A stretch of DNA of 40,120 nt, taken from NCBI GenBank assembly GCA_013214285.1, contig JABSPW010000012.1, positions 1-40,120 of the forward strand. The letters run 5' to 3'. The notes under the pieces are model-generated. The model was not told the DNA's origin, searched no databases, and saw only the letters and a list, made by a program, of their open reading frames with translations. A program made the position numbers and the translations under genes. Shown one piece after another: positions 9,535 through 19,089 of the stretch. How positions within the stretch are numbered: the first letter of the stretch is position 1; every line of letters starts with the position of its first letter. The DNA is from Halioglobus sp. (GTDB lineage: Bacteria; Pseudomonadota; Gammaproteobacteria; Pseudomonadales; Halieaceae).

Positions 9535-9707
9535 TGCGGTGGAAAGTCGGGCATGATGAGGGCGTTGGGAACACTAAAAAATAGCGAGTACTAACGATAA
9601 TTGCTTCTCGTCTGGCCCTGTTTGCAAAAGGCGATATTTCTGGGTTAGTCTGGCTGACCCAGCGTGAAAAAGCTGTCAGTCCTCGCAGACAAGAACACAG
9701 AGTGGGT

Positions 9708-10796
9708 ATGGCCATGGAATTGGATCCGACTTCCGCAGTTTCGACAAGGACTTCGAAATCAGCGAAAACCAAGCGGTGCGCCGTATCAGGCAAGGCAGCT
9801 ACCGCCGATCAATCGTCCCCAAAAATCAAAAATAATGGCGCGTTAACGCGTCGGAAAACAGATCCGTCGGCTGAGCATGGCAGATCCAAATCCGGATCTG
9901 ACGCGCTAAACGGTGCTGCCGACCTGGGTACTCTCATTGCGGATATGCCGCGCAAGACTGAGAAGGCCCTTGATGCTACGCAGCTATATCTCAATGAAAT
10001 CGGCTATTCGCCCCTGCTCACGGCGGATGAGGAAAAGCACTATGCGCGGCTGGCGCGTGCTGGCGATGAGGCAGGCCGCAAACGCATGATCGAGAGCAAT
10101 CTGCGCCTCGTGGTGAAGATCTCCCGACGTTATATTAATCGCGGATTGACGCTGCTCGATCTCATCGAGGAAGGCAACCTCGGTCTCATCCGGGCGGTTG
10201 AAAAGTTTGACCCGGACCTGGGGTTTCGGTTCTCTACCTATGCGACGTGGTGGATCCGGCAGACTATTGAGCGGTCGATCATGAATCAGACCCGCACTAT
10301 CCGCCTTCCCATTCACGTGGTGAAGGAGCTGAATGTCTATCTGCGCGCAGCCCGGGAGCTGACGCAAAAGCTCGATCACGAACCGACGGCAGAAGAAATC
10401 GCGGACCTGCTGGATCGGCCGGTGGCGGATGTTAAGCGGCTGTTAGGACTAAATGAGCGGGTAGTCTCCATGGATACGCCAGTGGGTCCCGAATCGGATA
10501 CCTCTATGGTGGATATGATCGCTGACGCGCAGGTGTGCGATCCCTCACAGTTGTTGCAGGATACCGACATTAAAGACAGTATTTCCCACTGGCTTGAGGA
10601 GCTCTCGGAGAAGCAGCGGGAAGTGGTGGCGCGTCGGTTTGGTTTGCGCGGTTACGAAAGCAGCACGCTGGAGGAGGTCGGTCGTGAGATCGGCCTGACG
10701 CGCGAGCGTGTTCGTCAGATTCAAGTGGAAGCGCTGCGCCGTCTGCGCACTATCATGGAAAATCAGGGCCTCAGTGGAGACTCGTTGTTCAGCTGA
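9708..10796 (+). CDS. rpoS: RNA polymerase sigma factor RpoS (stationary phase/general stress)
   Basis: A sigma-70 family factor of about 362 residues that directs RNA polymerase to stationary-phase and stress promoters. A variable N-terminus is followed by region 1.2 ([10 protein letters not shown]), region 2 ([33 protein letters not shown]), region 3 ([10 protein letters not shown]), and region 4 with its helix-turn-helix ([20 protein letters not shown]). The sequence and the position behind nlpD identify RpoS rather than RpoD or RpoH. The start is uncertain: GTG 9702, ATG 9708 and ATG 9714 are all in frame, and none has a strong ribosome binding site; ATG 9708 is preferred. If the promoter normally sits in nlpD, the nearby junction may have changed its control. 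Confidence 0.95.
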   Translation: MAMELDPTSAVSTRTSKSAKTKRCAVSGKAATADQSSPKIKNNGALTRRKTDPSAEHGRSKSGSDALNGAADLGTLIADMPRKTEKALDATQLYLNEIGYSPLLTADEEKHYARLARAGDEAGRKRMIESNLRLVVKISRRYINRGLTLLDLIEEGNLGLIRAVEKFDPDLGFRFSTYATWWIRQTIERSIMNQTRTIRLPIHVVKELNVYLRAARELTQKLDHEPTAEEIADLLDRPVADVKRLLGLNERVVSMDTPVGPESDTSMVDMIADAQVCDPSQLLQDTDIKDSISHWLEELSEKQREVVARRFGLRGYESSTLEEVGREIGLTRERVRQIQVEALRRLRTIMENQGLSGDSLFS

Positions 10797-10915
10797 GCAG
10801 GGGTTAGCGCCCTCTCGTATAACGGTAAACCGGGCAACAGATGATCGTAGCGGCAAGCGTGTGGGCTGGATGAGTGAGTGTCTTTGGTCTGTACCCGCAG
10901 GCAGGTGCGGCCACC

Positions 10916-11371
10916 ATGAAAAGTGATGTTCGTGATGAGTTGAATTTACCGGACCTCAACCAGGTAGGGTTTGTCGTGCGCGATCTGGACGCCGCACTAG
11001 CGCTTTACGCGCCGATGTTTGGGCCGTTCACCACGCTGGAGCCCGGTCCTATGCGTTATCACTACCGCGGGCAGGAAGAAGCGTGTGACATGCTCCTTGC
11101 TTTCGGCAGGAGCGGTGATGTTGAGATTGAGCTGATCCAGTGGGTGTCGGGTGGTTGTCCGCACAAGGAGTTTCTCGACGCGGGCAGGGAGGGGATGCAT
11201 CACTTGCGCTTTACGGTCGAGGATTTAGAGGGCGCGGTGAGCGACGCCGGCCACATCGGCTACACGTCGATATGGGGTAAGCGTTATGGGGCAGGTTTGG
11301 CGGTGGCCTACCTCGAGCGCCGGGGCGACCCGCTGTTAATTGAGTTTTTCGAGAATCACCGCGGTGGCTAG
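10916..11371 (+). CDS. VOC (glyoxalase/bleomycin-resistance fold) family protein
   Basis: A 151-residue single-domain vicinal oxygen chelate protein. It has the paired beta-alpha-beta-beta-beta modules: LNQVGFVVRDLDAALALY at the start and GMHHLRFTVEDLEGAV in the second module, ending LLIEFFE. Candidate metal ligands are Glu in VEIELIQ, His in GMHHLRF and Glu in LLIEFFE. The usual first-module His is replaced (NQVGF). The overall pattern resembles methylmalonyl-CoA epimerase-like or glyoxalase-like members, but the substrate cannot be read from the sequence. ATG 10916 with AGGTG at 10903-10907 is preferred; GTG 10874 would add 14 unconvincing residues. It lies downstream of rpoS on the same strand and is convergent with fdxA. 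Confidence 0.82.
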   Translation: MKSDVRDELNLPDLNQVGFVVRDLDAALALYAPMFGPFTTLEPGPMRYHYRGQEEACDMLLAFGRSGDVEIELIQWVSGGCPHKEFLDAGREGMHHLRFTVEDLEGAVSDAGHIGYTSIWGKRYGAGLAVAYLERRGDPLLIEFFENHRGG

Positions 11372-11510
11372 GTAGCCTCCCGGCACAGAACGATCGCTAC
11401 GCCAGAAAGTGACTGCGAGCGCACTGTGGCGCCGCATTGGCGATGCTGCGTATACTGTCAACAGTTGAAGTGTGTGATGCAACAGGCCTGACAGCGTCCC
11501 AGGCGCCCAG

Positions 11511-11834
11511 TTAACGCTCCAGCAACGCCAGCTTGTTCGGCTTGCCCTCCCACGCCTTGGCGTCAGGCGGTGAATCCTTCATTTCGGTGATGTTGGGCCA
11601 CACTTCGGCAAGCTCCGCATTAAGCTCCAGGAAAACCGCTTGGTCCTCCGGTAATTCGTCCTCTGAAAAAATGGCATCGACAGGACATTCCGGTTCGCAC
11701 AGAGCGCAATCAATGCACTCATCCGGGTGAATGACCAAAAAGTTGGGCCCTTCATAAAAACAATCCACCGGACACACCTCGACACAGTCGGTGTGCTTGC
11801 ACTTGATGCAGTCCTCTGCAACCACGAAAGTCAT
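11511..11834 (-). CDS. fdxA: Ferredoxin FdxA, 7Fe type (3Fe-4S + 4Fe-4S)
   Basis: A 107-residue soluble ferredoxin that carries electrons in the cytoplasm. The N-terminal cluster-binding half has [17 protein letters not shown], and the second has [12 protein letters not shown]. The C-terminal extension of about 45 residues ([20 protein letters not shown]) is typical of the Azotobacter FdI/FdxA group. The start is the ATG at 11832-11834 (MTFVVAEDC); upstream frame extensions are spurious. It lies downstream of mutS on the same strand, an arrangement found in many Pseudomonas-like genomes. Confidence 0.95.
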   Translation of the reverse strand: MTFVVAEDCIKCKHTDCVEVCPVDCFYEGPNFLVIHPDECIDCALCEPECPVDAIFSEDELPEDQAVFLELNAELAEVWPNITEMKDSPPDAKAWEGKPNKLALLER

Positions 11835-11971
11835 TACTGCTAAACCCCTACCCAATGCGCTGGAAACTAAGGGGCGTTAGTTTACCCGCTGACATGGCAG
11901 AAAAGAAGCCCCTGAAAACGGTATTTGGCGGCTTTGTGACTGTCCTCACGGCGCTTTTCTGTCGCTGTTAT

Positions 11972-14536
11972 TCAGTCGAGCTTAGCTTTGAGTTCGTAGA
12001 GCATCGCCAGTGCTTGGCGCGGGGTTAGCTCGTCTGGATCGAGTATGGACAATGCCTGCATTACCGGGTGCGTCAGTCCGTTGCCGAACAGGTCGCTTTG
12101 GGTTGGCTCGACCGCGTCGGTCGTGTCAGCCTCACTCGAGCCGCTTTCCAGTTCAGTCAGCTTCTCCTGTGCGGCCTGCAGCACCGGGCCCGGTATACCC
12201 GCCAGTTTGGCGACTTGCAGGCCGAAGCTGCGATTCGCTGGGCCCTCCTGGATGTTGTGAAGGAAGATGACGTGGTCCTCGTGTTCTGTAGCGTCCAGGT
12301 GCACATTGGCCATAGTCGGACAGGTTTCTGGCAGGTGGGTTAATTCAAAGTAGTGCGTCGCAAACAGCGTAAAGGCGCGCACCGATCGGGCCAGTTGCAC
12401 GGCTGCTGCCCAGGCCAAGCTGAGGCCATCGAAGGTGCTGGTACCTCGCCCAACCTCGTCCATCAGCACAAGGCTGCGCGGCGTGGCGTTGTGCAATATG
12501 TTGGCCGTTTCGGTCATTTCAACCATGAAGGTAGAGCGTCCGCCGGCGAGATCATCAGAAGAGCCGATGCGGGTGAAGATACGGTCCAGTGGTGCGAGTC
12601 GTGTCGCACTGGCGGGCACATTGCTACCGATATGGGCGAGCAAGGCGATGACCGCGTTCTGGCGCATGTAGGTGGATTTGCCCCCCATGTTCGGGCCGGT
12701 GATCAATAGCATGCGGCGATTGGTATCGAGCAGGGTATCGTTGGCAATAAAGGGCTCCTGCGAAACGTGCTCGACCACCAGGTGCCGACCCGCAACCACT
12801 TCAAAGACTTCCTGGTCACAGAAACTGGGCCGACACAGGCCGAGGTTGTCTGCTCGCTCCGCCAGATTAGCCAAAACATCGATTTCGGCGATGGCGGCAG
12901 CGGTGGCTTGTAAATCCGCCAGGTACGCGTTGAGGCGTTCCAGCAAATCATCGTACAGTGATTTTTCCCGGGCTAGAGCGCGGCTCTTGCTCGATAGTGC
13001 TTTGTCCTCAAATACTTTCAGCTCGGGGGTGATAAAACGTTCTGTATTTTTCAGTGTCTGCCGCCGCACATATTCCGCGGGTACTGTATCTGACTGGCCG
13101 CGACTGATCTCGATGTAGTAGCCATGCACGCGATTGTAACCGACCTTCAGGGTGTTGATGCCGGTGGCCTGGCGCTCTCGCTGTTCTATCTCGAGGAGGA
13201 AATCGCCCGCGTTACTGTTGATCTGCCGCAGTTCATCGAGCGCTTTATCGTAGCCTTCGGCAATGACGCCACCGTCGCGAATGACCGCCGGTGGGTTATC
13301 GATCAGGGCGGTGCTGAGCACATCGCAGAGAGCAGGATAGGTTCCTGCGATACCACAGAGCTGGCCCAGCAGGGGCGTTGACTGTTCACGCAATTCCGCC
13401 TGCACTAGGGGTAGTGCTTGCAGTGAGCTGCGCAGGCGGGTCAGGTCCCGCGGCCGTGCAGAGCGCAGCGCGAGGCGGGCGAGAATGCGTTCCATGTCGC
13501 CGACCGGTTTGAGGGCATTGCGCAATGGCTCATAGCCGTAATTGTCGCAGAGAGTCTGCACCGCAGCCTGACGTTTCTCGATTACACCGGTATCGGTTAG
13601 CGGGCGGTGTAACCAGCGCCGCAGCATGCGGCTGCCCATGGCGGTGATAGTGCGGTCCATGACAGATAACAGGGTATTGCTATCCCCCCCAGACAGATTG
13701 ACATCGATCTCGAGATTGCGCCGGGTCGCCGCATCGAGACTCACACTGTCATCGCGGCTCTCCAGACGCAGCGTCCGAATATGGGGGAGGCTGCTGCGCT
13801 GCGTATCCTTAACGTATTGCAGCAAGCAACCCGCCGCGCCCACGGCCAGCTGCGGTGTCTCGCAGCCGAATCCAGTGAGGTCGCGGGTCTGCAACTGGGC
13901 ACTGAGGGCGCGCCGTGCCGCTTGCGGATCAAACTCCCAGGCGGGCTGGCTGCGGGCGCCCTGGCGCCCTGTCACCGCGGGATGGAAGATGGACTCGTGG
14001 TATAGGGTTTCTGACGGGTTGAGGCGTTGCAGTTCTCCTCGCAAGGCTTCCTCGCCGTCGATCTCGAGCAGGCGAAACCGACCCGTACTTACATCCAGAT
14101 AAGCAACTCCGTAGGCGTCCCCGTGTTGGTTGACCGCCAACAGGTAGTTATCGAGCTTGTCGTTCAGTAACGCGTCGTCCGATAAGGTGCCTGGCGTCAC
14201 CACGCGAACCACCCGGCGTTCGACAGGGCCTTTGCTGGTGGCGGTGTCGCCAATCTGTTCGGCGATGGCCACCGATATGCCGGCTTTGACCAGCCTGGCG
14301 AGGTAGCTCTCCGACGCGTGAAAGGGCACGCCGCACATGGGGATAGGCTCACCGGCAGACTTGCCCCTGGCGGTCAGCGTAATATCCAGTAACTCGGCCG
14401 CCTGTTTAGCGTCATCGTAGAATAGCTCATAGAAATCCCCCATGCGGTAGAACACCAGATCTTGCGGGTGCTCCGCCTTGATGCGCAGGAATTGCTGCAT
14501 CATGGGTGTGTGCTGCTGCTCTTCGATCGGGGTCAA
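11972..14536 (-). CDS. mutS: DNA mismatch repair protein MutS
   Basis: An 854-residue mismatch-recognition ATPase, of full family length. The mismatch-probing Phe-x-Glu motif is at residues 35-37 (GDFYELF). The connector, lever and clamp domains follow, then the ABC-type ATPase with Walker A ([10 protein letters not shown]620), Walker B ([16 protein letters not shown]) and the ATHYFELT segment. The C-terminal tail ([28 protein letters not shown]) is the tetramer-forming segment of gammaproteobacterial MutS. It initiates methyl-directed mismatch repair with MutL. fdxA lies downstream. In many relatives cinA-recA lies next to mutS, but here recA is 10 kb away and no cinA is seen. Confidence 0.98.
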   Translation of the reverse strand: MTPIEEQQHTPMMQQFLRIKAEHPQDLVFYRMGDFYELFYDDAKQAAELLDITLTARGKSAGEPIPMCGVPFHASESYLARLVKAGISVAIAEQIGDTATSKGPVERRVVRVVTPGTLSDDALLNDKLDNYLLAVNQHGDAYGVAYLDVSTGRFRLLEIDGEEALRGELQRLNPSETLYHESIFHPAVTGRQGARSQPAWEFDPQAARRALSAQLQTRDLTGFGCETPQLAVGAAGCLLQYVKDTQRSSLPHIRTLRLESRDDSVSLDAATRRNLEIDVNLSGGDSNTLLSVMDRTITAMGSRMLRRWLHRPLTDTGVIEKRQAAVQTLCDNYGYEPLRNALKPVGDMERILARLALRSARPRDLTRLRSSLQALPLVQAELREQSTPLLGQLCGIAGTYPALCDVLSTALIDNPPAVIRDGGVIAEGYDKALDELRQINSNAGDFLLEIEQRERQATGINTLKVGYNRVHGYYIEISRGQSDTVPAEYVRRQTLKNTERFITPELKVFEDKALSSKSRALAREKSLYDDLLERLNAYLADLQATAAAIAEIDVLANLAERADNLGLCRPSFCDQEVFEVVAGRHLVVEHVSQEPFIANDTLLDTNRRMLLITGPNMGGKSTYMRQNAVIALLAHIGSNVPASATRLAPLDRIFTRIGSSDDLAGGRSTFMVEMTETANILHNATPRSLVLMDEVGRGTSTFDGLSLAWAAAVQLARSVRAFTLFATHYFELTHLPETCPTMANVHLDATEHEDHVIFLHNIQEGPANRSFGLQVAKLAGIPGPVLQAAQEKLTELESGSSEADTTDAVEPTQSDLFGNGLTHPVMQALSILDPDELTPRQALAMLYELKAKLD

Positions 14537-14732
14537 TGTCGTGTTTCAGCCTGGCAAAGGGGAGGCAAGGATTGTACGTGAACGTGCGCCTTAAAACAGC
14601 AGAGTTTGGGTCCCCATGATTTAGAGTCGTAGCAAGTGGGTAGTGCGCTAGTGGTGTTCCGGTTGGTTCCCTTCCATGGTATTTACGTTACTATGCGGGT
14701 GACGGGGCCGATGACAGGGAGGGAAAATCGCA

Positions 14733-15161
14733 ATGCCTTGGTGGGGATGGTTGCTTCTTGGTTTCTTTTTGCTCGGCTCCGAATTAATGGTTGTCGATGT
14801 TGCCTTTTATCTCGTCTTTATCGGCGTTGCTGCTATTTTAACCGGTCTTGTCGTACTCGCTGGCTTCGGGTTAGAGCCCTCGGTGCAGTGGATACTCTTC
14901 TCCGTGCTGGCGATTGTGTCCATGGTGGTTTTTCGCAGGCGCTTATACGAGAAACTTCGAGGCAGCGCCAAGGACTATGGCGATGGCCTGAGCGGTGATC
15001 TTATAAGACTGCAGAGCACGTTGGTTGCCGGCGGCAGTTGTCGTCAGAATTATCGTGGTTCCACCTGGACGGTCACTAATCGTGGTACGCGGGACATCAT
15101 CGCGGGAAGTGAAGTGCCTATTAGCGCTATGGAAGGTACCACCATCATTGTCATAGGATAG
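14733..15161 (+). CDS. NfeD family membrane protein
   Basis: A 142-residue short NfeD protein, the usual partner of a stomatin-like protein. Two or three membrane helices lie at about residues 3-60 (WWGWLLLGFFLLGSELMV, AFYLVFIGVAAILTGLVVLA, WILFSVLAIVSMVVF). A C-terminal OB-fold follows at about 88-142 (TLVAGGSCRQNYRGSTWTV). The ATG is preceded by GGGAGGG with a 9-10 base spacer. The qmcA-like gene follows after only 24 bases, so the two form an operon, as ybbJ-qmcA does in E. coli. NfeD OB folds are thought to anchor or modulate the stomatin partner in membrane microdomains. Confidence 0.88.
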   Translation: MPWWGWLLLGFFLLGSELMVVDVAFYLVFIGVAAILTGLVVLAGFGLEPSVQWILFSVLAIVSMVVFRRRLYEKLRGSAKDYGDGLSGDLIRLQSTLVAGGSCRQNYRGSTWTVTNRGTRDIIAGSEVPISAMEGTTIIVIG

Positions 15162-15185
15162 TACTTCAATAGGAGAGCATAAATA

Positions 15186-16157
15186 ATGGAAAGTGCAACT
15201 TTTTGGGTGGCCATTACTGTTGCCGTCATCGCCGTTATTATATTGGCAAAAACTGCTGTTATTGTGCCGCAGCAAAGTGCATACGTGGTCGAAAATTTGG
15301 GCAAGTACAGCCGTACCTTGAAAGCGGGCTTCCATATTCTCATCCCATTTATCGAAAAGGCGGCGTACAAGCACAGTCTTAAAGAATTGGCGATCGACAT
15401 TGATGAGCAGATCTGTATTACGAAGGACAATGTACAGGTAGGCGTAGACGGCGTGTTGTATTTGCAGGTCCTTGATCCTGAGCGCGCATCTTACGGCATT
15501 ACTGACTATGTGTTTGCCATTTCCCAGCTGGCGCAGACCACATTGCGCAGTGAGATTGGAAAGATTGATCTTGACCGTACCTTCGAAGAACGGGGAGCGA
15601 TCAATGCCAATGTGGTGTCGGAACTGGACAAAGCGTCGAACCCCTGGGGTGTGAAAGTCCTGCGGTATGAAATTAAGAATATTAATCCCCCCTCGGATGT
15701 GCTGGGCGCCATGGAAAAACAAATGCGCGCCGAAAGGGAAAAGCGTGCGGTCGTATTGACTTCAGAGGGTGAGCGGGACGCAAAGATAAATGAGGCCGAA
15801 GGCGAAAAACAGCGGGTGATCAAAGAGTCTGAGGCGGCAAAACAACAGCAGATCAACGAGGCGCAAGGGCAAGCGGCAGCGATCCTTGCTGTGGCCAATG
15901 CGACGGCTGAGGGTTTGAGGGAAGTGGCTTCGGCCGTCACGCACAAGGGGGGTCAGGATGCGATGAGGCTGCGTATCGCGGAAGACTATGTGGAGCAGTT
16001 CGGCAAGATGGCACACAGTTCCAATACCCTGGTTGTGCCGGCTAATGTGGGTGACATCTCTTCAATGATTGCGTTGGCGACGAGTATTGTGAAAGGTGGC
16101 TCTGATCAAGACGCACAGGCACTTGAAGAACCTGACCCGCAACCGAGAGAATCTTGA
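15186..16157 (+). CDS. qmcA: SPFH/stomatin-like membrane protein (QmcA type)
   Basis: A 323-residue SPFH (band 7) protein. An N-terminal membrane anchor (about 6-22) is followed by the SPFH domain (VPQQSAYVVENLGKYSRTL, VGVDGVLYLQVLDPERASYG, LRSEIGKIDLDRTFEER). Then comes a charged coiled coil rich in Ala, Glu and Lys (about 170-235: RAEREKRAVVLTSEGERDA, EAEGEKQRVIKESEAAKQQQ). The C-terminus is variable. Such proteins form large oligomeric cages or microdomains in the inner membrane; QmcA associates with the FtsH-HflKC network in E. coli. The coding start is ATG 15186, behind TAGGAGAGC. It is paired with nfeD immediately upstream. Confidence 0.92.
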   Translation: MESATFWVAITVAVIAVIILAKTAVIVPQQSAYVVENLGKYSRTLKAGFHILIPFIEKAAYKHSLKELAIDIDEQICITKDNVQVGVDGVLYLQVLDPERASYGITDYVFAISQLAQTTLRSEIGKIDLDRTFEERGAINANVVSELDKASNPWGVKVLRYEIKNINPPSDVLGAMEKQMRAEREKRAVVLTSEGERDAKINEAEGEKQRVIKESEAAKQQQINEAQGQAAAILAVANATAEGLREVASAVTHKGGQDAMRLRIAEDYVEQFGKMAHSSNTLVVPANVGDISSMIALATSIVKGGSDQDAQALEEPDPQPRES

Positions 16158-16179
16158 GGCCCGCGTATGCAAGATTTTC

Positions 16180-16445
16180 TTATCTTAGAATGATACCGGC
16201 AGTGCCGCCGCAGTGCACCGCACCGACGTCGTAGAGCAGCCGCCCGGCCAGATCCTCGGTAGTCAGATTCAGTGTGTGGTTTGCACTGTCACCTCGTAGG
16301 CATGGCAAAGTGCCTCGCGCGCAGGCTCGAGGCGTTCGAGGCGGCGCGCCGGTACCATTAAATTTAGCCCTGCCGCGGCTAACTGGTGAGCAAAGCAGAG
16401 ACCAATACCCTGTCAATCCCCGGTGACAACGGCCCAGTGTCCATG
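16180..16445 (-). pseudogene. Decayed short-chain dehydrogenase/reductase remnant
   Basis: The minus strand from 16436 reads WAVVTGD, a stop, then QGIGLCFAHQLAAAG and LNLMVPARRLERLEPARE. This is the Rossmann N-terminus of an SDR enzyme (compare the family pattern WAVVTGASDGIG..FA..LA..G.NL.L.ARR), with an in-frame TGA in the glycine motif. After VQTTH (about 16270-16280) the similarity continues in another frame as LNLTTEDLAGRLLYDVG, matching the 'DL...' region that precedes the NAG motif. At least one frameshift, several stops and loss of the rest of the gene are therefore visible. It fills the 384-base gap between qmcA and the next gene. No functional product is expected. Confidence 0.6.
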
Positions 16446-16523
16446 CTGTTACAGTTGCCGATGGTGCACAATGGTGTTTCCGATGGTCTATTGCAGTGAA
16501 CTGTCTAGGAAAAAATCTTCGTA

Positions 16524-16529
16524 TATAAT
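16524..16529 (+). promoter_or_regulatory. Possible -10 element (TATAAT) of the following gene
   Basis: A perfect TATAAT lies 31 bases before the preferred ATG (16560). No good -35 hexamer sits 16-18 bases upstream. Transcription from here would start near 16536, leaving almost no leader for ATG 16542 and about 24 bases for ATG 16560. This is part of why the second ATG is preferred. Confidence 0.35.
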
Positions 16530-16559
16530 CGCCTGTCACTTATGACAGAAGAAATCAGT

Positions 16560-17636
16560 ATGGCACTAAAAGTAGCGGTGTGGGGAACAGGCAATGTCGG
16601 TCGTCCGGCGATCCGAGCGGTGCAATCGCACCGCGACCTGGAACTGTGCGGTGTGATTGTCTCGAGCGAGGCAAAGGTGGGTTTGGACGCGGGAGCGATT
16701 GCTGGTATCACAGATACCGGCGTTGTCGCGACCAACAACTGGCGCAGTGTGCTAGATACGCGACCCGATGCGGTGGTGTATACCGCGACAGCAGATATTC
16801 GCCCGGAGGAAGCCATGGCGGATTTGCTTGCCTGTTTGGAGGCCGGCATTAATGTTGTCTCCACTGCTTTTTACGCCTACCTGGACCCTTCTTCAACACC
16901 CGAGGAGGCCATGCAGCCGGTAGCGGAAGCCTGCGCGTGCAGTGGCGCTTCCCTGTTTGTGTCGGGGATTGATCCAGGTTGGGTCATGGATATGCTACCG
17001 GTGGTGGCGAGCGGCGCGGTGTCGGGTATTCGAGAGATTCGTACCCGCGAGATTTTCAATTACGCGCTCTATGACCAGCCGCATGTCGTCAGGGACGTTA
17101 TCGGTTTTGGCACACCGATGGATGCGCTCCCCATGATGTTGCATGACTTTGCCATCGAGATGGTATGGGCGCCTATGGTGCGCCTGGTAGGCGAGGCGAT
17201 GGGCAAGCCAGTGGAAAAGATAGAGATCAATGTTGAGCGCGTACCTCTGCAGCGAACGATAGAGGTCGCGGGAATGGGTACGTTTGAAGAGGGCACGCAG
17301 GGCGCGTTTCGATTTGAGCTGCTGGGGTACCATAACGCACACCCTTTGTATGCCCTTGAGCATGTGACGCGCATCGATGATAAGTGCGCGCCCGACTGGC
17401 CCTACCCTCCCGAAGGGCGAGGCTGTCATCAGGTCCTTGTCAGCGGAGACCCTGACCTTTTTCTTACCGTGCACGCAGAAGATCATCACGAACCGGGAGC
17501 GGCTGGCGGTGGCAATGCCTCTGCAGCCAATTGGGTGGTAAACGCGGTCCCTGCTGTGTGTGCTGCACGACCAGGTGTGGTTTCGCTGCTCGATCTACCT
17601 CGTATATCCGGCGCGGGACAGCTGAAATATGGATAG
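16560..17636 (+). CDS. Dihydrodipicolinate reductase-like NAD(P)-dependent dehydrogenase
   Basis: About 358 residues. The N-terminal Rossmann fold begins immediately (LKVAVWGTGNVGRPAIRAV), and VYTATADIRPEEAM and LEAGINVVST follow. This is the layout of the DapB-like/2,4-diaminopentanoate dehydrogenase family, often annotated 'NAD(P)H-dependent amine dehydrogenase family protein' in marine gammaproteobacteria and actinobacteria. Members are cytoplasmic oxidoreductases, but the substrate here is unknown. ATG 16560 (MALKVAVWG) is preferred over ATG 16542, which would add six residues directly next to a TATAAT. The next gene starts eight bases before this stop, indicating translational coupling. 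True DapB is excluded by length and by the lack of its substrate-binding motif. Confidence 0.75.
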   Translation: MALKVAVWGTGNVGRPAIRAVQSHRDLELCGVIVSSEAKVGLDAGAIAGITDTGVVATNNWRSVLDTRPDAVVYTATADIRPEEAMADLLACLEAGINVVSTAFYAYLDPSSTPEEAMQPVAEACACSGASLFVSGIDPGWVMDMLPVVASGAVSGIREIRTREIFNYALYDQPHVVRDVIGFGTPMDALPMMLHDFAIEMVWAPMVRLVGEAMGKPVEKIEINVERVPLQRTIEVAGMGTFEEGTQGAFRFELLGYHNAHPLYALEHVTRIDDKCAPDWPYPPEGRGCHQVLVSGDPDLFLTVHAEDHHEPGAAGGGNASAANWVVNAVPAVCAARPGVVSLLDLPRISGAGQLKYG

Positions 17637-18303
17637 TACCAATGAGGATAAAGCGTCCGTCCTGGCAGGAGCTGAGGCCCCTGGCTCGAAGGACCAGCCG
17701 GGCGACGCCGAGGCGGACCTGGCTCGCGCACTGGACACGCCGACCGCGCGACTGGCGAAGCTGGCGGGGGCGCATGCCTTAACCTGGCTGGTGGCTCTGT
17801 CCCTGTTCGCTGCTGCCGACAGCTGGAGCGCGGTGACAGGACTTGGCATTGCTGCACTGCTGGCGATCGTGACGGGCGCACTGGCGGGTGTGGTGACTGC
17901 CAATCTAGTCCATGAGTGGTTCCACTATTTCGGAGCGCGTTATGTAGGTGCAAGTTTTGAGGTTCCGTCACGGTTGGGTTTGTTTCTTTACGACTGGGAT
18001 TTCTCTAGCAATAACCGCCGCCAGTTTCTAATCATGAGTGTGGCGGGCAGCGTTGGAGGTGTCGTGGCGGTGAGCCTGTTATGGCAGGCTGTGCCGACAG
18101 ACAGTTGGGGTCGTGCTGCGTTGCAAAGCGGAGCCATTGCAAGTGTGATCTTTGCCGCCCTGATCGAATGGCCGGTAATCCGCCGTGTCAGGAGGGGCAG
18201 TGACCCTTTTACGGAGCTGGCGACAATTCCCCAGGGCCTAAAGCGTAACTTTACTATCGCTCTGCTGTCTGCAATCCTCATGACTATAGTGCTGGCGCCC
18301 TGA
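17629..18303 (+). CDS. Polytopic membrane protein with HExxH motif
   Basis: A 224-residue membrane protein with a charged N-terminal tail of about 45 residues. Likely membrane segments are at about 47-64, 67-90, 133-153, 165-178 and 205-223. HEWFHYFGARYVG (about residues 94-106), at the end of the second segment, carries an HExxH zinc-peptidase signature in a membrane setting. This recalls site-2-protease (M50) or DUF3267-like proteins. A second conserved acidic ligand motif is not obvious; D123 and D125 in LYDWDFSSNN are candidates. The ATG at 17629 overlaps the upstream dehydrogenase stop by eight bases, so expression is probably coupled. A peptidase function is only a possibility. Confidence 0.7.
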   Translation: MDSTNEDKASVLAGAEAPGSKDQPGDAEADLARALDTPTARLAKLAGAHALTWLVALSLFAAADSWSAVTGLGIAALLAIVTGALAGVVTANLVHEWFHYFGARYVGASFEVPSRLGLFLYDWDFSSNNRRQFLIMSVAGSVGGVVAVSLLWQAVPTDSWGRAALQSGAIASVIFAALIEWPVIRRVRRGSDPFTELATIPQGLKRNFTIALLSAILMTIVLAP

Positions 18304-18354
18304 ATGTGCTAAAAAAAAGGGGCTGCCCGCACTCCTGACACGCGGGAGGAAGAA

Positions 18355-19089
18355 ATGCTGAGCAGAAAGTTGATGTGGCGTTGGGACATTGTTGCCGTCT
18401 TGAGTGTTGTCTTTTTTTTCGCGGGGCAAGCCGTGCGTGCTAGTGAAGAGCCTGTATCACGCATTCTAGTGACCGGCGAGGGCAAGGTGGATATCGCCCC
18501 AGATATGGCGGTGCTGACCTTGACAGTTATGCGCGAGGCGGCCACAGCGCAGGAAGCGGTGACGGCAAATTCCGCTGCGATGGCAGAGGTGCTCGATGCT
18601 ATGGCTAGTCTTGACATCGACCAGCGCGATCTACAGACAACGGATTTTTCGATCCAGTCGAAGTACGCGGCTATCCCTCAAGGTGGCGCTGAAGTGGGTT
18701 CTTCGGTTGTCGGGTATACAGTGCGTAATACCCTGAGGGTGCGTGTGCGAGATATCCGTCGGGTAGGGGATGTACTTGATACTTCGATTACTCTCGGGGT
18801 GAATGAGGGTGGAAACATACTGTTCACCAATGAAGATCCCGCGGCGGCGATCACACAAGCGCGAATCCAGGCGGTCGAAGACGCCATGGCCCGGGGGCGC
18901 ACCTTGGCGCAAGCCGCGGGAGTTGCTGTAGGTAGGGTGCTGGAAATTTCTGAACAGAACTACAGCCCCCGGCCCGTATCGATGGCCAGGACCATGGTGG
19001 CCATGGAAGGTGTCGGTTCAGTGCCCGTTGCTGCTGGTGAGACATCTTACAAAGTCGTAGTGAGCATATCCCTGGCGATTGAGCAGTGA
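18355..19089 (+). CDS. SIMPL domain (DUF541) periplasmic protein
   Basis: A 244-residue secreted protein. The signal peptide (about 1-29; hydrophobic IVAVLSVVFFFAGQAVRA) is followed by the SIMPL domain. It has the usual opening ILVTGEGKVDIAPDMAVLTL, the central DLQTTDFSIQSKY and GYTVRNTLRVRV, and the closing SYKVVVSISLAIE. Family members such as BP26 and YggE are periplasmic, form ring oligomers and are linked to oxidative-stress resistance, but their biochemical role is unsettled. The start is well supported by GGGAGGAAG at 18343-18351. It follows the membrane protein by about 50 bases and may share its transcript. Confidence 0.9.
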   Translation: MLSRKLMWRWDIVAVLSVVFFFAGQAVRASEEPVSRILVTGEGKVDIAPDMAVLTLTVMREAATAQEAVTANSAAMAEVLDAMASLDIDQRDLQTTDFSIQSKYAAIPQGGAEVGSSVVGYTVRNTLRVRVRDIRRVGDVLDTSITLGVNEGGNILFTNEDPAAAITQARIQAVEDAMARGRTLAQAAGVAVGRVLEISEQNYSPRPVSMARTMVAMEGVGSVPVAAGETSYKVVVSISLAIEQ

